A stretch of DNA of 64,000 bases. Source: Prostheceraeus crozeri. Taxonomy: Eukaryota > Platyhelminthes > Polycladida > Euryleptidae. Below, in pieces: positions 30,051 through 40,035 of this stretch (positions are counted from its first letter, which is position 1; each line of letters opens with the position of its first letter). The notes under the pieces are model-generated. The model was given only the letters and a program-made list of their open reading frames with translations, ran no database searches and was not told the DNA's origin. The position numbers and the translations under genes are program-made. Location of the stretch: assembly GCA_907163375.1 (NCBI GenBank), contig CAJQUW010015384.1, forward strand, positions 295,975 to 359,974. Reading direction: 5' to 3'.

Positions 30051-30155
30051 GTAGATGAAAAACAGCACCAAGTTTGTCATGATGATCGAATATTTTCGCC
30101 GGTTCTATTCATGATCAACACCGGAATGAATCAGATACAGTTTTACAACACTGTT

Positions 30156-30316
30156 TGAACATCATTAACGCAATCGTTGCATAGATCAATACACACTTAC
30201 AGGACAACTGTCAAAGAAAATTCAGCACAAGAATAATACTGAAGACCAAATATAAGTATACAGTGAATAAAGTAAATTTAAGGATAAGAAAAAGAAAATC
30301 GAGTAAGATAAGAAAG
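30156..30316 (+). repeat. Penelope-like element, left inverted arm
   Basis: Starts TGAACATCATTAACGCAATCG and ends AGTAAGATAAGAAA. It is the reverse complement of 30,953-31,112 with only a few differences. Confidence 0.88.
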
Positions 30317-30320
30317 GTGC

Positions 30321-30950
30321 TCCCCTAACACCTTACCAGATGAGCATGAGCTTTTAGTACGCACTCTGATCAGCAATGGATATCCGCGTGAATTCATTGA
30401 AAGACACTCCAACTGGTACAAAGCTGATCCCCTGTTCGGGCCTCAGAAAAAGGTTATCCTTTTACGTATTCCCTTCAAAGGAGATACTTTTCACGACAGG
30501 ATTGCTCGTAAGCTCCGCCACGAAGTCTCCTCGGTTTACTCAACGGTGCAGCTTCGACTGATGCCCATCACGAGACCTCAGTGGCACTGCAATTTGAAGG
30601 ACAGTCGGGCTCCTGATACCGAATCAAAAATTATTTACGAATTCAACTGTACCTGCGGTAGCCGGTATATCGGTAGGACGGAGCGCCGGCTGTCTCAACG
30701 AATAGGAGAGCATGTCCCACGCTGGCTATTAAATGGAGATTCCCGCCGTAACTTTAAGGCACAGAGTGCTATTACAAGACATCCGATCGATTCTGTCCCA
30801 ACGACGCCTGCCAGATCCTGCTTTCGGATTCTTCGAAGGTGCAGAAGTAAGGTGCACCTGAGTGTGTATGAGGCCATTTTAATAAAGCGTACTCAACCTG
30901 ACTTATGTACTCAGAAAGAGACAGTTGTAAATTTAATTTTACCATGGTAA
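30321..30950 (+). pseudogene. Penelope-like polyprotein C-terminal remnant (GIY-YIG)
   Basis: Open frame of about 209 codons running from the left arm to the stop. The first part (LLVRTLISNGYPREF, GPQKKVILLRIPF) matches the region after the reverse transcriptase in Penelope-like elements. The second part reads IIYEFNCTCGSRYIGRTERR then LSQRIGEH, the GIY-YIG nuclease core with its Cys pair, conserved Arg and a following EH. The first in-frame ATG is at 30,546, inside the domain, so the frame has lost its N-terminus. A full-length protein of this family has a large reverse transcriptase domain; none is present here, so the copy cannot move by itself. Confidence 0.82.
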
Positions 30951-30952
30951 TT

Positions 30953-31112
30953 ATTTCTTATCTTACTCGATTTTCTTTTTCTTATCCTTAAATTTACTTT
31001 ATTCACTGTATACTTATATTTGGTCTTCAGTATTATTCTTATGCTGAATTTTCTTTGACAGTTGTCCTGTAAGTGTGTATTGATCTATGCAACGATTGCG
31101 TTAATGATGTTC
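30953..31112 (-). repeat. Penelope-like element, right inverted arm
   Basis: Directly follows the stop codon of the GIY-YIG frame and is the reverse complement of 30,156-30,316. By position it is the element's 3' tail. Confidence 0.88.
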
Positions 31113-31489
31113 AAAAATTGATATGCGTGATTTATGATTTCTTTGTGTATTTTGAATCACCATCATAGTAAATATTCTTGTATAGTATATATATATATAT
31201 ATATATCTTTTGCTCCTGAGTAGGATAGCAGTGAGCCATTGAAATATATTGAGCTGATTCAAATTAGATCAACTTGAATTTTCCGATAACCACAATAATT
31301 CTAGTGTTTCGATTGTTAGCGTCTGAATGAATTCTTTTGTACACCACTTATATACATAAAGCTCTTATTTCATTTAATTACATATTAAAATATGAATTTG
31401 CATGCTGATACTTACATGTTGCGACGAAAGTAATCGACAAAGAAATATGAGAAGTATTGAGATCGAAACACGCAGTTGGAAAACAGCAA
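31113..31489. other. Unassigned AT-rich spacer with (TA)n
   Basis: No gene or recognised repeat is seen apart from a (TA)n microsatellite at about 31,186-31,206. Confidence 0.6.
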
Positions 31490-32264
31490 CCCTGTGGGAA
31501 CGCATCTTGCTAATATCAACAGATTATCTGGCGAGGTAGCGATTTTGTGGATAATTTTTTTAAAGGTTCATTTTCGAGTAAAAACTATCTCCGCATGTGA
31601 AAATGGTCATCATTTATCCAAAAACATGTGTAAAATTAAAAAACGACAGGTGGCGAAAAAGTTGCTATAATTAGTTGGTAGATATTTGTTTACTAATGCG
31701 AGCTGATTTTTCGCCAACCGGCGAAATCGTGGATATTGTAGCAACTAATTAGTGGTAAGTAGTAATGTTCGTATATTACCTTCACATGAAAATATATTTT
31801 ATACTCAGTCTGATGTGATAAAAAGGGATCTTTTTTAATTCACGAAGGCTTAAACTAAAAAGAGTATTTATCTTCCATAAATGTCGCAGTAAATACTATG
31901 ATATTATTCAAATATTTGTCATTGTTGTAAATTATTGAATGTCAAGAGATGTTATGAAAATTGATATAAGCGGATTCTCTATATTCTTATCATTATCAAA
32001 GAATGATAGTCTGCACTTATTTCTTAGATAGATTAGCCATATGTGGCGGATAGTGGGGAGGTGAGGGAGAGAATAGAGCCTCGACTGTAGAGGCGGATTA
32101 CTAAAGAAAACAAGAGAGAAAGTCAAAAGTAAAAGGTGACATATAGAGCGCGAATTGTCGCCGGCGAACTTCGCCAGCGAATATCCCGCAAATATGACTG
32201 AACTTTAGCATGATATTCTGCAGCTGACATTCGCCAGTTTTTCGCAAGATTCGTTCCCACAGGG
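31490..32264 (+). mobile_element. Non-autonomous DNA transposon (MITE-like), copy 1
   Basis: A 775-bp element with terminal inverted repeats starting CCCTGTGGGAACG and ending CGTTCCCACAGGG, flanked by AA on both sides. It has no coding capacity. Inside are short inverted blocks (around the TTCGCCAACCGGCGAA and the AACTAATTAG pair) and a piece near 32,080-32,100 containing GGCGGATTAC, which resembles the subterminal motif of the pogo element downstream. A second copy in the opposite orientation lies at 36,589-37,360. The superfamily cannot be fixed; an AA dinucleotide target duplication fits both copies. Confidence 0.85.
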
Positions 32265-32880
32265 AAGTCATTGTCTATGGAGATCAAGTAGGTTTTGATG
32301 GCTTCATTCACCAGAAGTTCTGCTCTGCTGATTTCGATTTTCACTGGAAAAATACATAAATTTTCGTACATGTAAATCTATCGCGGATGAAAAGTTGCTT
32401 TCGTTCGAGGAATTCTTCACCACGGCGAAGGTTATATTATTTAATCCATGTGTCACTCGATCTGACATTGTGCCCGATGAAAAAGACAACACTGAGAAGT
32501 GATCTCTGTACACGGATGGAGGATATAGCAGCAATGGCGTATGTTGTTAAAGTCCACACTGCTATATTTGACGTGACATCATCATTACTCAGCTTCGCGA
32601 TGCCATGAATTTAATGCCCGCTGCACGCTTGTCTATGGCTGCACGCGAGACGCGTCAGCGCATCATCGATCCACCTATATTCTGTAGCTGTCGGCAGGCG
32701 AAACCGGACAAAGACGAATGCGGCCGAAGGATGGATAGCGATGGAATGTGTCTGCTAATGCGAGAAGGGCGGGGAGATTGCGCAATGGAACTTGACTGTG
32801 GTAAAGCTTTCAAAATCACATCACTTCTGCAGATTCAGATGCAAAGCATACTGCTAAAAGCAAACTGAATTTACTATATA
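32265..32880. other. Unassigned DNA between two transposons
   Basis: Short open frames exist on both strands (the longest is about 87 codons at 32,605-32,868) but none has a recognisable domain or convincing splice sites. I see nothing that supports a gene. The last two bases before 32,881 are the TA target duplication of the pogo element. Confidence 0.5.
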
Positions 32881-32902
32881 CAGTAGAATTTGTCTAATCC
32901 GC

Positions 32903-32971
32903 CACCTCAAGGGACCATGAGAGAAGTGGCGGATTACGCGAACTGGCGGATTACGCAAACTGGGTAGAAAT
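32903..32971. repeat. Subterminal motif cluster, left end of the pogo element
   Basis: Three copies of a TGGCGGATTACGC(G/A)AACTGG-like motif in mixed orientation just inside the terminal repeat. Subterminal arrays of this kind are usual transposase-binding sites; binding is inferred. Confidence 0.7.
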
Positions 32972-33237
32972 ACATGTACATACAAGTTTAGTGACTGAAT
33001 TTCTTTTCTTATAACTGATGTACTAAGTCAAATCAGGAGTTTTGTTAAATTTTCCATTATGGAACCGATATAAAATCAAAAAATGCATTTGTATACATGT
33101 ATACTGTATTAAGAGGATTCTAATACATGTGCATAAAATTTCAAACTTTCATGGCATGCAATTAAGTACTTGACGATTTCCAACTTTAAAAATTGTCCGA
33201 GAATAAATGAATTGTTCAGGCTAATTACAAATGCATT

Positions 33238-34814
33238 TCACTTCTGAAAGAAATCCGTAATCAAGGATTGTTTCTTTGTGGTCAAGATCATATCATGCAC
33301 AGATGATTCCAGCTTCATAAGTAATGTCAACGATTTATTGCTATCCTCTGGACGACATTCAAAAAATACCTGGAGTTTCCGTATCATCTCCGCAGCATCT
33401 TTCATACTTGGGGGAGACACTTGATCGTCCTCATCGTCGTCAGATTCGTCCTTGGAAACCTCATCCGTCTGACATAAGATCTCATTTATGACAGATTCTT
33501 CCGACGGGGTTTCTCTTACAGTCACGTCGTTTTCTGTCAGCACAAAGTCAGTGAAAGAAAATTCATCTGGTATCAGGCCAGCACTACGAAGACGTTGCCA
33601 TACGTTCCCACAGTCTGGTGGTTCTTGCACGCTAGAAGTAGTATCGAGGTTAGTGTCATCTGGTTCTTGCACGCTAGAAGTAGTATCGAGGCTAGTGTCA
33701 TCTTGAGGGACAAAGTTCACATGCCGAAAGCAATTAGCTATTGTTTGGCTGGAGACTGAGATCCATGATTTCTTAAGCAGTCGTAAAGCCGTGAGCAAAT
33801 CGATGTTGAAGTCACTTTCCATTTCATAGGCGAGAAGCCGTAGGCGTGCGATTTCTGCGCGGTAGTAAGTTTTCAAACAGCGAATGATACCTGCGTCCAT
33901 AGGTTGGGTCCGAGCCGTCGTGTTGGGTCGCAAAAAAATAGCTTCACACTATTCAAATTGTTTACTTTTGGATGCGCACTACAATTATCTAACACCAGAC
34001 AAATTTTGCGACGAGCGAGGGACATAGCCGAGTCTAGTTTTCGTACGTAGTTTTCAAAAATGGATGCAGTCATCCATGATTTCTTGTTGTTAGTGTATTC
34101 CACGGGTAGATTACGGACATTTTTGAAGCATCGCGGTTTCGCCGCTTTGCCGATCACAAACAACGGTAATTTGTCTCCCGTCATGCTAGCACCGACAAGA
34201 ACAGTTAGCCGCTGTTTTGAATACTTTCCTCCGTGACACTTTTCGTTTTTAAACATGTGAGTCATGTTAGGAAGACATTTATAGTATAATGCAGTTTCGT
34301 CACAGTTGTAAATATCTTCTGGCTTAAACTCTCGCAAAAGAGAGGTCAGACGATTTCGAATCCAGTCATCTACGGCATGAGAATCAGCAGCTTCTCCTTC
34401 TCCGTGAAGCTTCCTGCAGACGACTTCATGCTTCGTCTTCCACCGATTGACCCAATTTATGTCAAGTCTTTCGTGGTTTTCGTAGCCCAGTTCAGAAGCA
34501 AAAGAACGCGCTTTTTGTAAAAGCATATCGCCAGATATCAATTGTCCATGTTCTCTCGCGAGACGGAAATATTGCAGAAGAGGCTGGTCAACGTCCTCAA
34601 AGTTGTGAGACTTCAAACGTTTACTTTTACTGTTAATACCTGACTCGTAGTTAGAGATAACTTTATCTGCATTCCTGCAAATATCACGTATCGTTGTCCG
34701 TGGTATTCCAAATTGTAAGCTAAGCTTTGAATGATTTGCTCCTTCCTTTTTGTGTGCCATGCAAATTTCATACTTCAGTTGTAATGGACGATCTTCTCGG
34801 ATTCTTTTCGACAT
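33238..34814 (-). pseudogene. pogo/Tigger-like transposase, frameshifted
   Basis: Coding runs right to left. The first frame (34,814-33,873, 313 aa) has an N-terminal Psq-type helix-turn-helix (SKRIREDRPLQLKYEIC to IPRTTIRDICRN), a CENP-B-type helix-turn-helix (LINE around ISGDMLLQKARSFA and WVNRWKTKHE), then DDE motifs CDETALYYK and LVLDNCSAH. The second frame (33,933-33,238, 231 aa) carries the third catalytic Asp in TQPMDAGII and the C-terminus. The switch falls in a run of seven A on the plus strand (about 33,930-33,940), consistent with a one-base loss in a homopolymer. The last residues, KKQSLITDFFQK, contain a PCNA-binding (PIP) box. A 14-residue acidic repeat (DDTxLDTTSSVQEP) is duplicated in the linker at 33,618-33,705. 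Total length near 540 aa is normal for the family. Not functional as it stands unless the frameshift is a sequencing error. Confidence 0.92.
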
Positions 34815-34978
34815 GATGAAAAATTGCGCTTATAAAATATGAAACACCGAAGTCCGCGATGAACGAGAATGAAGAACGTCAGAGTAGATAAGTGACACAA
34901 CGACGGAAAACCTGCTTTATGATAGCTTCGCGGCTGTCTTCTCAATTTAGCAGCTGCGGCGTGCGTGCGTGCTATTGT

Positions 34979-35013
34979 CATTGATGTAGGAGTAGTCAAC
35001 TCCTACATCAATG
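34979..35013. repeat. Perfect 15-bp hairpin inside the pogo element
   Basis: CATTGATGTAGGAGT, a 5-bp loop, then its exact reverse complement. It lies upstream of the transposase start (34,814, minus strand), so it would fall in the 5' UTR or promoter. Confidence 0.85.
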
Positions 35014-35162
35014 GATATTGTGCACAAGCCTCGCGTTCTCGTCGGTCGTCCCGTAGCCAAGGTAACCTGATTTCCCGTCATCGAACTGAATGCGCTGTTG
35101 ACGGGATAAAATTTTGTTAACAAGCTTTGATGATGAAATTGTTAACATCCATCAAGTTTGAC

Positions 35163-35361
35163 ATCTGGCGGATTATGCAAATTTGCAGGTGGTCGGGACT
35201 AATTACAAATGGCGTAATAGACGAACTGGCGGATTACGCGAAGGCGGATTACGCAAACTGCCTGCTATAGTAAATCAATGTGACTCTGTCCGGACCAGAA
35301 AAAAGTGGCGGATTACACGAACTGGCGGATTAGGCGAAGGCGGATTAGGCGAATCCTACTG
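35163..35361. repeat. Subterminal motif cluster, right end of the pogo element
   Basis: At least seven GGCGGATTA(C/T/G)GC(G/A)AA copies in direct orientation between 35,163 and the terminal repeat, against three at the other end. The asymmetry resembles other pogo and Tigger relatives; transposase binding is inferred. Confidence 0.7.
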
Positions 35362-36301
35362 TAATTGGTTACTGTTGTCATACAAGGTGTCATCGTCATA
35401 AAATTAGAGCGGAGAGAAAAAAAACTTGAGAGTTTTTTAACCCTCGGGGGGTTTTCTGGGTCCACGTGGACCCATTTTTCCAGATCACTTGCTGTTATTT
35501 ATTAAGTTTTCATTATTTATTATTGATATCACTGGACTTTATCTGTATCGATATGTCAATTATAACTGCCAAGTGAAAATGTATTAGCTGTTGTTTAAAT
35601 AATTGCAATACATCGCAAACCTTTTAGTAAATCTATGGGTCCAGCTGGACCCAGTCACACTGATTCGTTTCATCGGTCGTCATAGCGCAGAAATTCAGTC
35701 ACTGCTATTCCAAATAACAAAGGCCCGTATTCGTGAAACCAGATAAGGATTTCCCGTATCCTTAGCGACGCTATATCTTAGCCTTATCCTGACCGTCATA
35801 TTCGTGAAGGCAGCTATCGTCACGCGCTCACGATGTGTAGCATTTTTTCTATTTTTAGCCTTAACGCCATGCACTTCAAAGGCTGACAACTGGTCAGATT
35901 TTGGAGACGTTGAAATCACAGGCGCACTTGCAAACGATTCCATCGATTAGTTTGTCGATCTGCCCAGGCCGATTGGGCCGCCTCAACTCGCCTGATACAA
36001 TGCGAAACAGTAGATAATGAAGCATCGGAATAGCGGTAGTGCTTATTGGCTGCACACAGACACACGCACACTCCTTCCCTGCACACAAAGACACACGGGA
36101 TAACGCAGCTGAAACTTCGCTTTGCTTCAAAGCTTTTGCTATCGTCGCTATTGTCGCACGCAGGTGCAACTGTGACGAACTAATGAAATCGATTTTGATG
36201 TGACGCGTGAACAATGCTCCCTGCCTGCGCTTGGCTATGAGACCGCGCAGGCAGGCCGTTCTGTCATTACACCGCACTGCTGTTTTATGCTACGAGCGAA
36301 G

Positions 36302-36588
36302 ATGGCGGAACGCTCACAACGGAGCTCAAAAGTTGAAGCTTTGAGATTATTGAGGGGCGCGCAGGAAGACGTTCCCGAAGCTTCTTCATCTGCGAATGAC
36401 ACGGAGGACTCCAGTGAATCATCTGGTTCATCTGATATCGATGAAAGTGACAATATTTCACCTTCTGATGACGACGTATCCATTAACCAAGCAATCGGCA
36501 ATCAAGTGAATATTTCATCCGCTGATGGAGAGCGATGGACTTCTCTCCTACCTCAAGAACAGAGACGTGGCAGGGAGCGAAGAGAGAA
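36302..36588 (+). pseudogene. piggyBac transposase, N-terminal part
   Basis: About 96 codons from an ATG at 36,302 (MAERSQRSSKVEALRLLRG), chosen because the frame upstream of it has no family similarity. The acidic, Ser-rich stretch (ANDTEDSSESSGSSDIDESD) followed by DGERW and GRERREN is the usual start of piggyBac-type transposases. The frame is cut at 36,589 by the MITE-like copy 2, and the matching continuation begins at 37,361. The DDE core is not present anywhere in the window. Confidence 0.8.
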
Positions 36589-37360
36589 CCCTGTGGGAAC
36601 GAATCTTGCGAAAAGCTGGCGAATGTCAGCTGCAGAATATCATGCTAAAGTTCAGTCATATTTGCGGGATATTCGCTGGCGAAGTTCGCCGGCGACAATT
36701 CGCGCTCTATATGTCACCTTTTACTTTTGACTTTCTTATTTTTTTTAGTAATCCGCCTCTACAGTCGAGGCTCTATTCTCTCCCTCACCTCCTCACTATC
36801 CCCACATATGGCTAATCTATCTAAGAATTATGTGCAGACTATCATTCTTTGATAATGATAAGAATATAGAGAATCCGCATATATCAATTTTCGCAACATC
36901 TCTTGACATTGAATAATTTACAACAATGACAAATATTTGAATAATATCATAGTATTTACTGCGACATTTATGGAAGATAAATACTTCTTTTAGTTTAAGA
37001 CTTCGTGAATTAAAAAAGATCCCTTTTTTATCAGATCAGACTGAGAATACAATACATTTTCATGTGAAGGTAATATACGAACATTACTACTTACCACTAA
37101 TTAGTTGCTACAATATCCACGATTTCGCCGGTTGGCGAAAAATCAGCTCGCATTAGTAAACAAATATCTACCAACTAATTATAGCAACTTTTTCGCCACC
37201 TGTCGTTTTTTAATTTTACACATGTTTTTGGATAAATTATGACAATTTTCACATGCGGAGATGGTTTTTACACGAAAATGAACCTTTAAAAAAAATTATC
37301 CACAAAATCGCTACCTCGCCAGATAATCTGTTGATATTAGCAAGATGCGTTCCCACAGGG
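36589..37360 (-). mobile_element. Non-autonomous DNA transposon (MITE-like), copy 2
   Basis: A 772-bp inverted-orientation copy of the element at 31,490-32,264, with the same CCCTGTGGGAACG termini and AA on both sides. It sits inside the piggyBac transposase gene. Leaving out the insert and one AA restores an uninterrupted frame across the site, so AA is the target-site duplication and the insertion is younger than the piggyBac copy. Confidence 0.88.
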
Positions 37361-37530
37361 AATCTGCTTAGACCAGCACCAGGTCTTACAAGTTACTCTC
37401 TGCGGCATATTCGCGCGCCAAATACTATTATAAATAGCTGGGAAATTTTGTTTGATCACGATATGATGGAGACAATACTAAAAGAGACAAATCGGCGAGG
37501 GAGATCTATCACCCAAGTAAAAAATGACGT
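37361..37530 (+). pseudogene. piggyBac transposase, second part
   Basis: Continues the transposase after the insert: NLLRPAPGLTSYSLRH, then WEILFDHDMMETILKETNRR, which fits the N-terminal portion of the DDE_Tnp_1_7 domain (NI-R..PG..., then a lfi..ml..iv..TN pattern). Coding similarity ends about where a 90-bp tandem repeat starts, so roughly three quarters of a normal ~550-aa transposase is gone. Confidence 0.75.
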
Positions 37531-37538
37531 TTTTTCAA

Positions 37539-37718
37539 CGGTTGAAATCATCGTTGAAAACTAACCAAAAATCAACTTGGTATGACAAACGTTGAAAAAA
37601 CGTTGAATAAACGTTGCTAATAAACGTACGGTTGATATCATCGTTGAAAACAAACCAAAAATCAACTTGGTGTGAAAAACTTTGAAAAAACGTTGAATAA
37701 ACGTTGATTAAACATTTT
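37539..37718. repeat. Two tandem 90-bp units rich in ACGTTGA
   Basis: CGGTTGAAATCATCGTTGAA starts at 37,539 and recurs at 37,629 as CGGTTGATATCATCGTTGAA. Each unit contains AACCAAAAATCAACTTGGT and repeated AACGTTGAA words, many of them near-palindromic. It is probably the edge of another repeat family; nothing codes. Confidence 0.8.
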
Positions 37719-38195
37719 AATTGTTATGCGGATATAAGCCCTAGATGACCGTTTTTGGATAAAACATGGATAATGCATCCATCATGGATAAATCCTATCA
37801 AAAAGTATCGTTACATATTAAGTAAAATGGTCTTTCTTTGGAATAAGAATGGCTATACGCTACTAACAATATTTAACACTGTGAAGAGTGGGAACTCTAT
37901 ATAAAATTTGCTCTAAATAATAATTTGGAATTGTACATGGTTAAAACATCGATCATCCATGTACGTGGATAAAATATAACTAAAAGAGCGTTTCATTGTC
38001 CATTTGAATTAGATACCGACTTTAACTAATAATATTGATGCTGTAAGAAGTGACATAAATACATATAAATAACACAAAGAATCGCTCATGGATACAACAT
38101 TGACATATGAAGCATGCGTATATACTATTATTTCGAGTATTTTATATACATGTGCTCTTTTTATTTGATGAAATTTTGTAGACATACAGAAAAAA
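37719..38195. other. Unassigned AT-rich DNA
   Basis: No gene seen. ATGGATAAA/CATGGAT words recur several times (for example 37,760-37,800 and 37,950-37,975), hinting at a degenerate repeat. Confidence 0.45.
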
Positions 38196-38261
38196 ATGAT
38201 GAAGTCACCCGAATATCTACTTTATGCCTGTATAAAATAGATATTCGGGTGACTTCATCAT
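38196..38261. repeat. Perfect 22-bp stem hairpin with 18-bp loop
   Basis: GATGAAGTCACCCGAATATC plus TA (38,198-38,219) is repeated exactly in reverse complement at 38,238-38,259, and the pairing extends two more bases outward. It could be a miRNA-like precursor stem or the snap-back remnant of a small transposon. A pyrimidine-rich tract (CTCC/CTTTCT words) follows to about 38,320. Confidence 0.85.
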
Positions 38262-39072
38262 CTCCTTCTCTCTTTCTCACTCACTCTGTCCCCTTTTCTT
38301 CTTCCTCTCATATTTCATCATCGTTCACACTCACTACATGTATACTGTATAGCTACTATAGCAACAACATCAATCAACACTGACGTACGAATCAGGTCAA
38401 CAATTACACGTGGCATATATTCTCAAAGGGAGCCTAAGTAATTCTACTGACGCACATTTTGCTTCTCAAATCGAAACATCTGTCAATTGAAATCTATAAG
38501 CTCCAGGTATACCGTACCCATCAGCATGTCGATTTTGATCGATTTGCTCGTGTGTTCGCCAAATTGCTTGGCTAACAATTTGCAAAACTTTTGATATTAA
38601 ATCAGTGTGTGCTGGACCAAACAATTGCATAAGCATCCAGCTCCATCTGCGTAATCGTATCCCCCTTCTATAACTTTCCGTCACTTAAGGAAATTCGATC
38701 GCCACGCGCACGCAGCTGAGGGAGTTCAGTCACATTGTCGGCAGCCTGCCCGGTGATAAATCACATCAGGGGCCCTTAACAGGTTTGCATTCAGGGGCCC
38801 CAACGGTGGAGTTCCGCAAGCTTTGATCAGGGCCCGTAGCGGTATTTAACCGCGTCCAATCTTAAAAAAGTAGGGTTATTTGTGCTACTCATTGTTCATT
38901 AAATAGTAGTATATCAGTAGCTTATACCCTTTTTTAATTCAGATCTAAAAAATCCTACCCGACAACCGCACGTGATTAGAGTTGTGAAAACAGTTTCCAT
39001 TCAGAATTTCTTTATATTTTTGAAGAAATCACGTTATATAAGTCATCACGTAAGAAATCACGTATAAGTCAT
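38262..39072. other. Unassigned DNA with GGGCCC words
   Basis: No convincing gene. Three GGGCCC(C) words occur at about 38,769-38,835 in an otherwise AT-rich stretch. A 72-codon minus-strand frame at 38,466-38,684 shows no recognisable domain. Confidence 0.4.
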
Positions 39073-39242
39073 TCACTGTCGGAATCCAATACACGTAGTC
39101 TTGACAGGTGGAGTGCTCATCTCACTAGATTCCTGTTGCCTCTTTCTCCTTCTACCATACCGATTGTGGGCGCTGTTGAAGAACTTAGACACGGTCAGTT
39201 CGACCTCCTTGCAGGTTGTCTCAAATAGATCTGCAGATGACT
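39073..39242 (-). CDS. Candidate host terminal exon (weak)
   Basis: On the minus strand a polypyrimidine tract and CAG (39,243-39,255) precede an open 170-bp segment reading ...ADLFETTCKEVELTVSKFF and a basic GRRRKRQQ stretch before a stop. The acceptor and sustained frame make it a possible last exon. I do not recognise the protein and see no upstream exon in the window, so it may be chance. Confidence 0.25.
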
Positions 39243-40035
39243 CTGAAAGGAAAAAATGCCTGTTAAATTCACTGGTAGTTAAAATATATATTAAAGTCAT
39301 ATCTACCGTACAGTGATGCACAAGCAACAGGATTTTATGAAAAAAGCGCAAATCGACTTTCCGAAAGCAATGAAAAATAAATCAGCAAGGCACAATAAAA
39401 CTATGCTTATTTACAATTCAATATTATCTGCAATTCAACCAGAGATTTCGACAGATATTCCATTGCTCACAATCATGAGAAATAGTGGAGAGTGAGTGAG
39501 AGAGAGAGAGAGACGGGCAAAGAAATGACAATGATGCAAATAAAGAAAATCTACTATCTATTCCTCCAGCATGATAACACAAGCTACGATGATTGATTTA
39601 ATGTTTATTTAATTAAAACTTATTAGATATGGATATATTTCTTTGAAAAAATAGGATATCAATTAAAAAAGAAATGAGGGCCAATGGAAAGGAATGAAAT
39701 TAACACAGACAAATAAAGTGTGGGTATCTATTTACTTTATTGATAACATTAATTACATTTATTCATTTATCAAATTCTTAATGGTAATTAATTGAATATG
39801 CACAATTTTTAAGAAAATCGATCAGATATTTACAGATCCTATAAAATTTATAGAAATGTTTACATATTAACGTTTCATTATCAGCATGATATGTACGAAA
39901 ATGACAGATTTTTGCAATTTCCTAAGAACATTATAATGACGCATCAGGTGGCTTTGACAAACACAATTTGAAAACAAGTTTGTAAAAGAATCGTTGCTCT
40001 TAGTAGTAAGCAAAACTCCACTTCTGGACCGCGCA
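39243..40035. other. Unassigned DNA before the Polinton
   Basis: AT-rich, no gene seen. A (GA)n microsatellite lies at about 39,492-39,513. The target duplication of the Polinton should sit at the right edge but cannot be confirmed without the other end. Confidence 0.45.

Larger units (their letters stand above)
30156..31112 (+). mobile_element. Penelope-like element, 5'-truncated, with inverted arms
   Basis: Two about 160-bp arms, 30,156-30,316 and 30,953-31,112, are close reverse complements and flank a coding remnant with a GIY-YIG endonuclease domain. Penelope-like retroelements are known for a C-terminal GIY-YIG domain and for terminal repeats that may be inverted or direct because of their integration mode. 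The reverse transcriptase is missing, so this is a short 5'-truncated insertion. It sits about 100 bp beyond the satellite end. True outer limits are uncertain by some tens of bp. Confidence 0.8.
32881..35361 (-). mobile_element. pogo/Tigger-like DNA transposon
   Basis: A 2,481-bp element bounded by TA target duplications (32,879-32,880 and 35,362-35,363). The termini are CAGTAGAATTTGTCTAATCC and, on the other end in reverse complement, CAGTAGGATTCGCCTAATCC, about 23 bp with three differences. TA duplications, CAGTA termini and a CENP-B/DDE transposase place it in the pogo group of Tc1/mariner. Both ends carry repeated GGCGGATTA-type subterminal motifs. It is full length, but the transposase has at least one frameshift. 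Confidence 0.93.
35441..37530 (+). mobile_element. piggyBac-like DNA transposon, 3'-truncated
   Basis: Begins CCCTCGGGGGG directly after a TTAA at 35,437-35,440, the standard piggyBac target and terminal pattern. It is followed by a GGGTCCACGTGGACCC palindrome (35,459-35,474) and a related GGGTCCAGCTGGACCC at about 35,638-35,653, as often seen just inside piggyBac ends. The transposase N-terminus follows. The gene is split by a 772-bp non-autonomous element, and the catalytic core and right terminus are absent, replaced near 37,530 by unrelated repeat DNA. Confidence 0.78.

Noticed and set aside
32605-32868. 87-codon open frame between transposons
   Set aside because: No domain, no splice context, and frames of this length are expected by chance here.
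35720-35830. CCCGTATTCGTGAA-like words suggesting another MITE
   Set aside because: Only a partial, degenerate match to a common invertebrate terminal motif; no second end or target duplication found, and it lies inside the piggyBac leader.
38466-38684. 72-codon minus-strand frame
   Set aside because: No recognisable protein and no clear exon borders.
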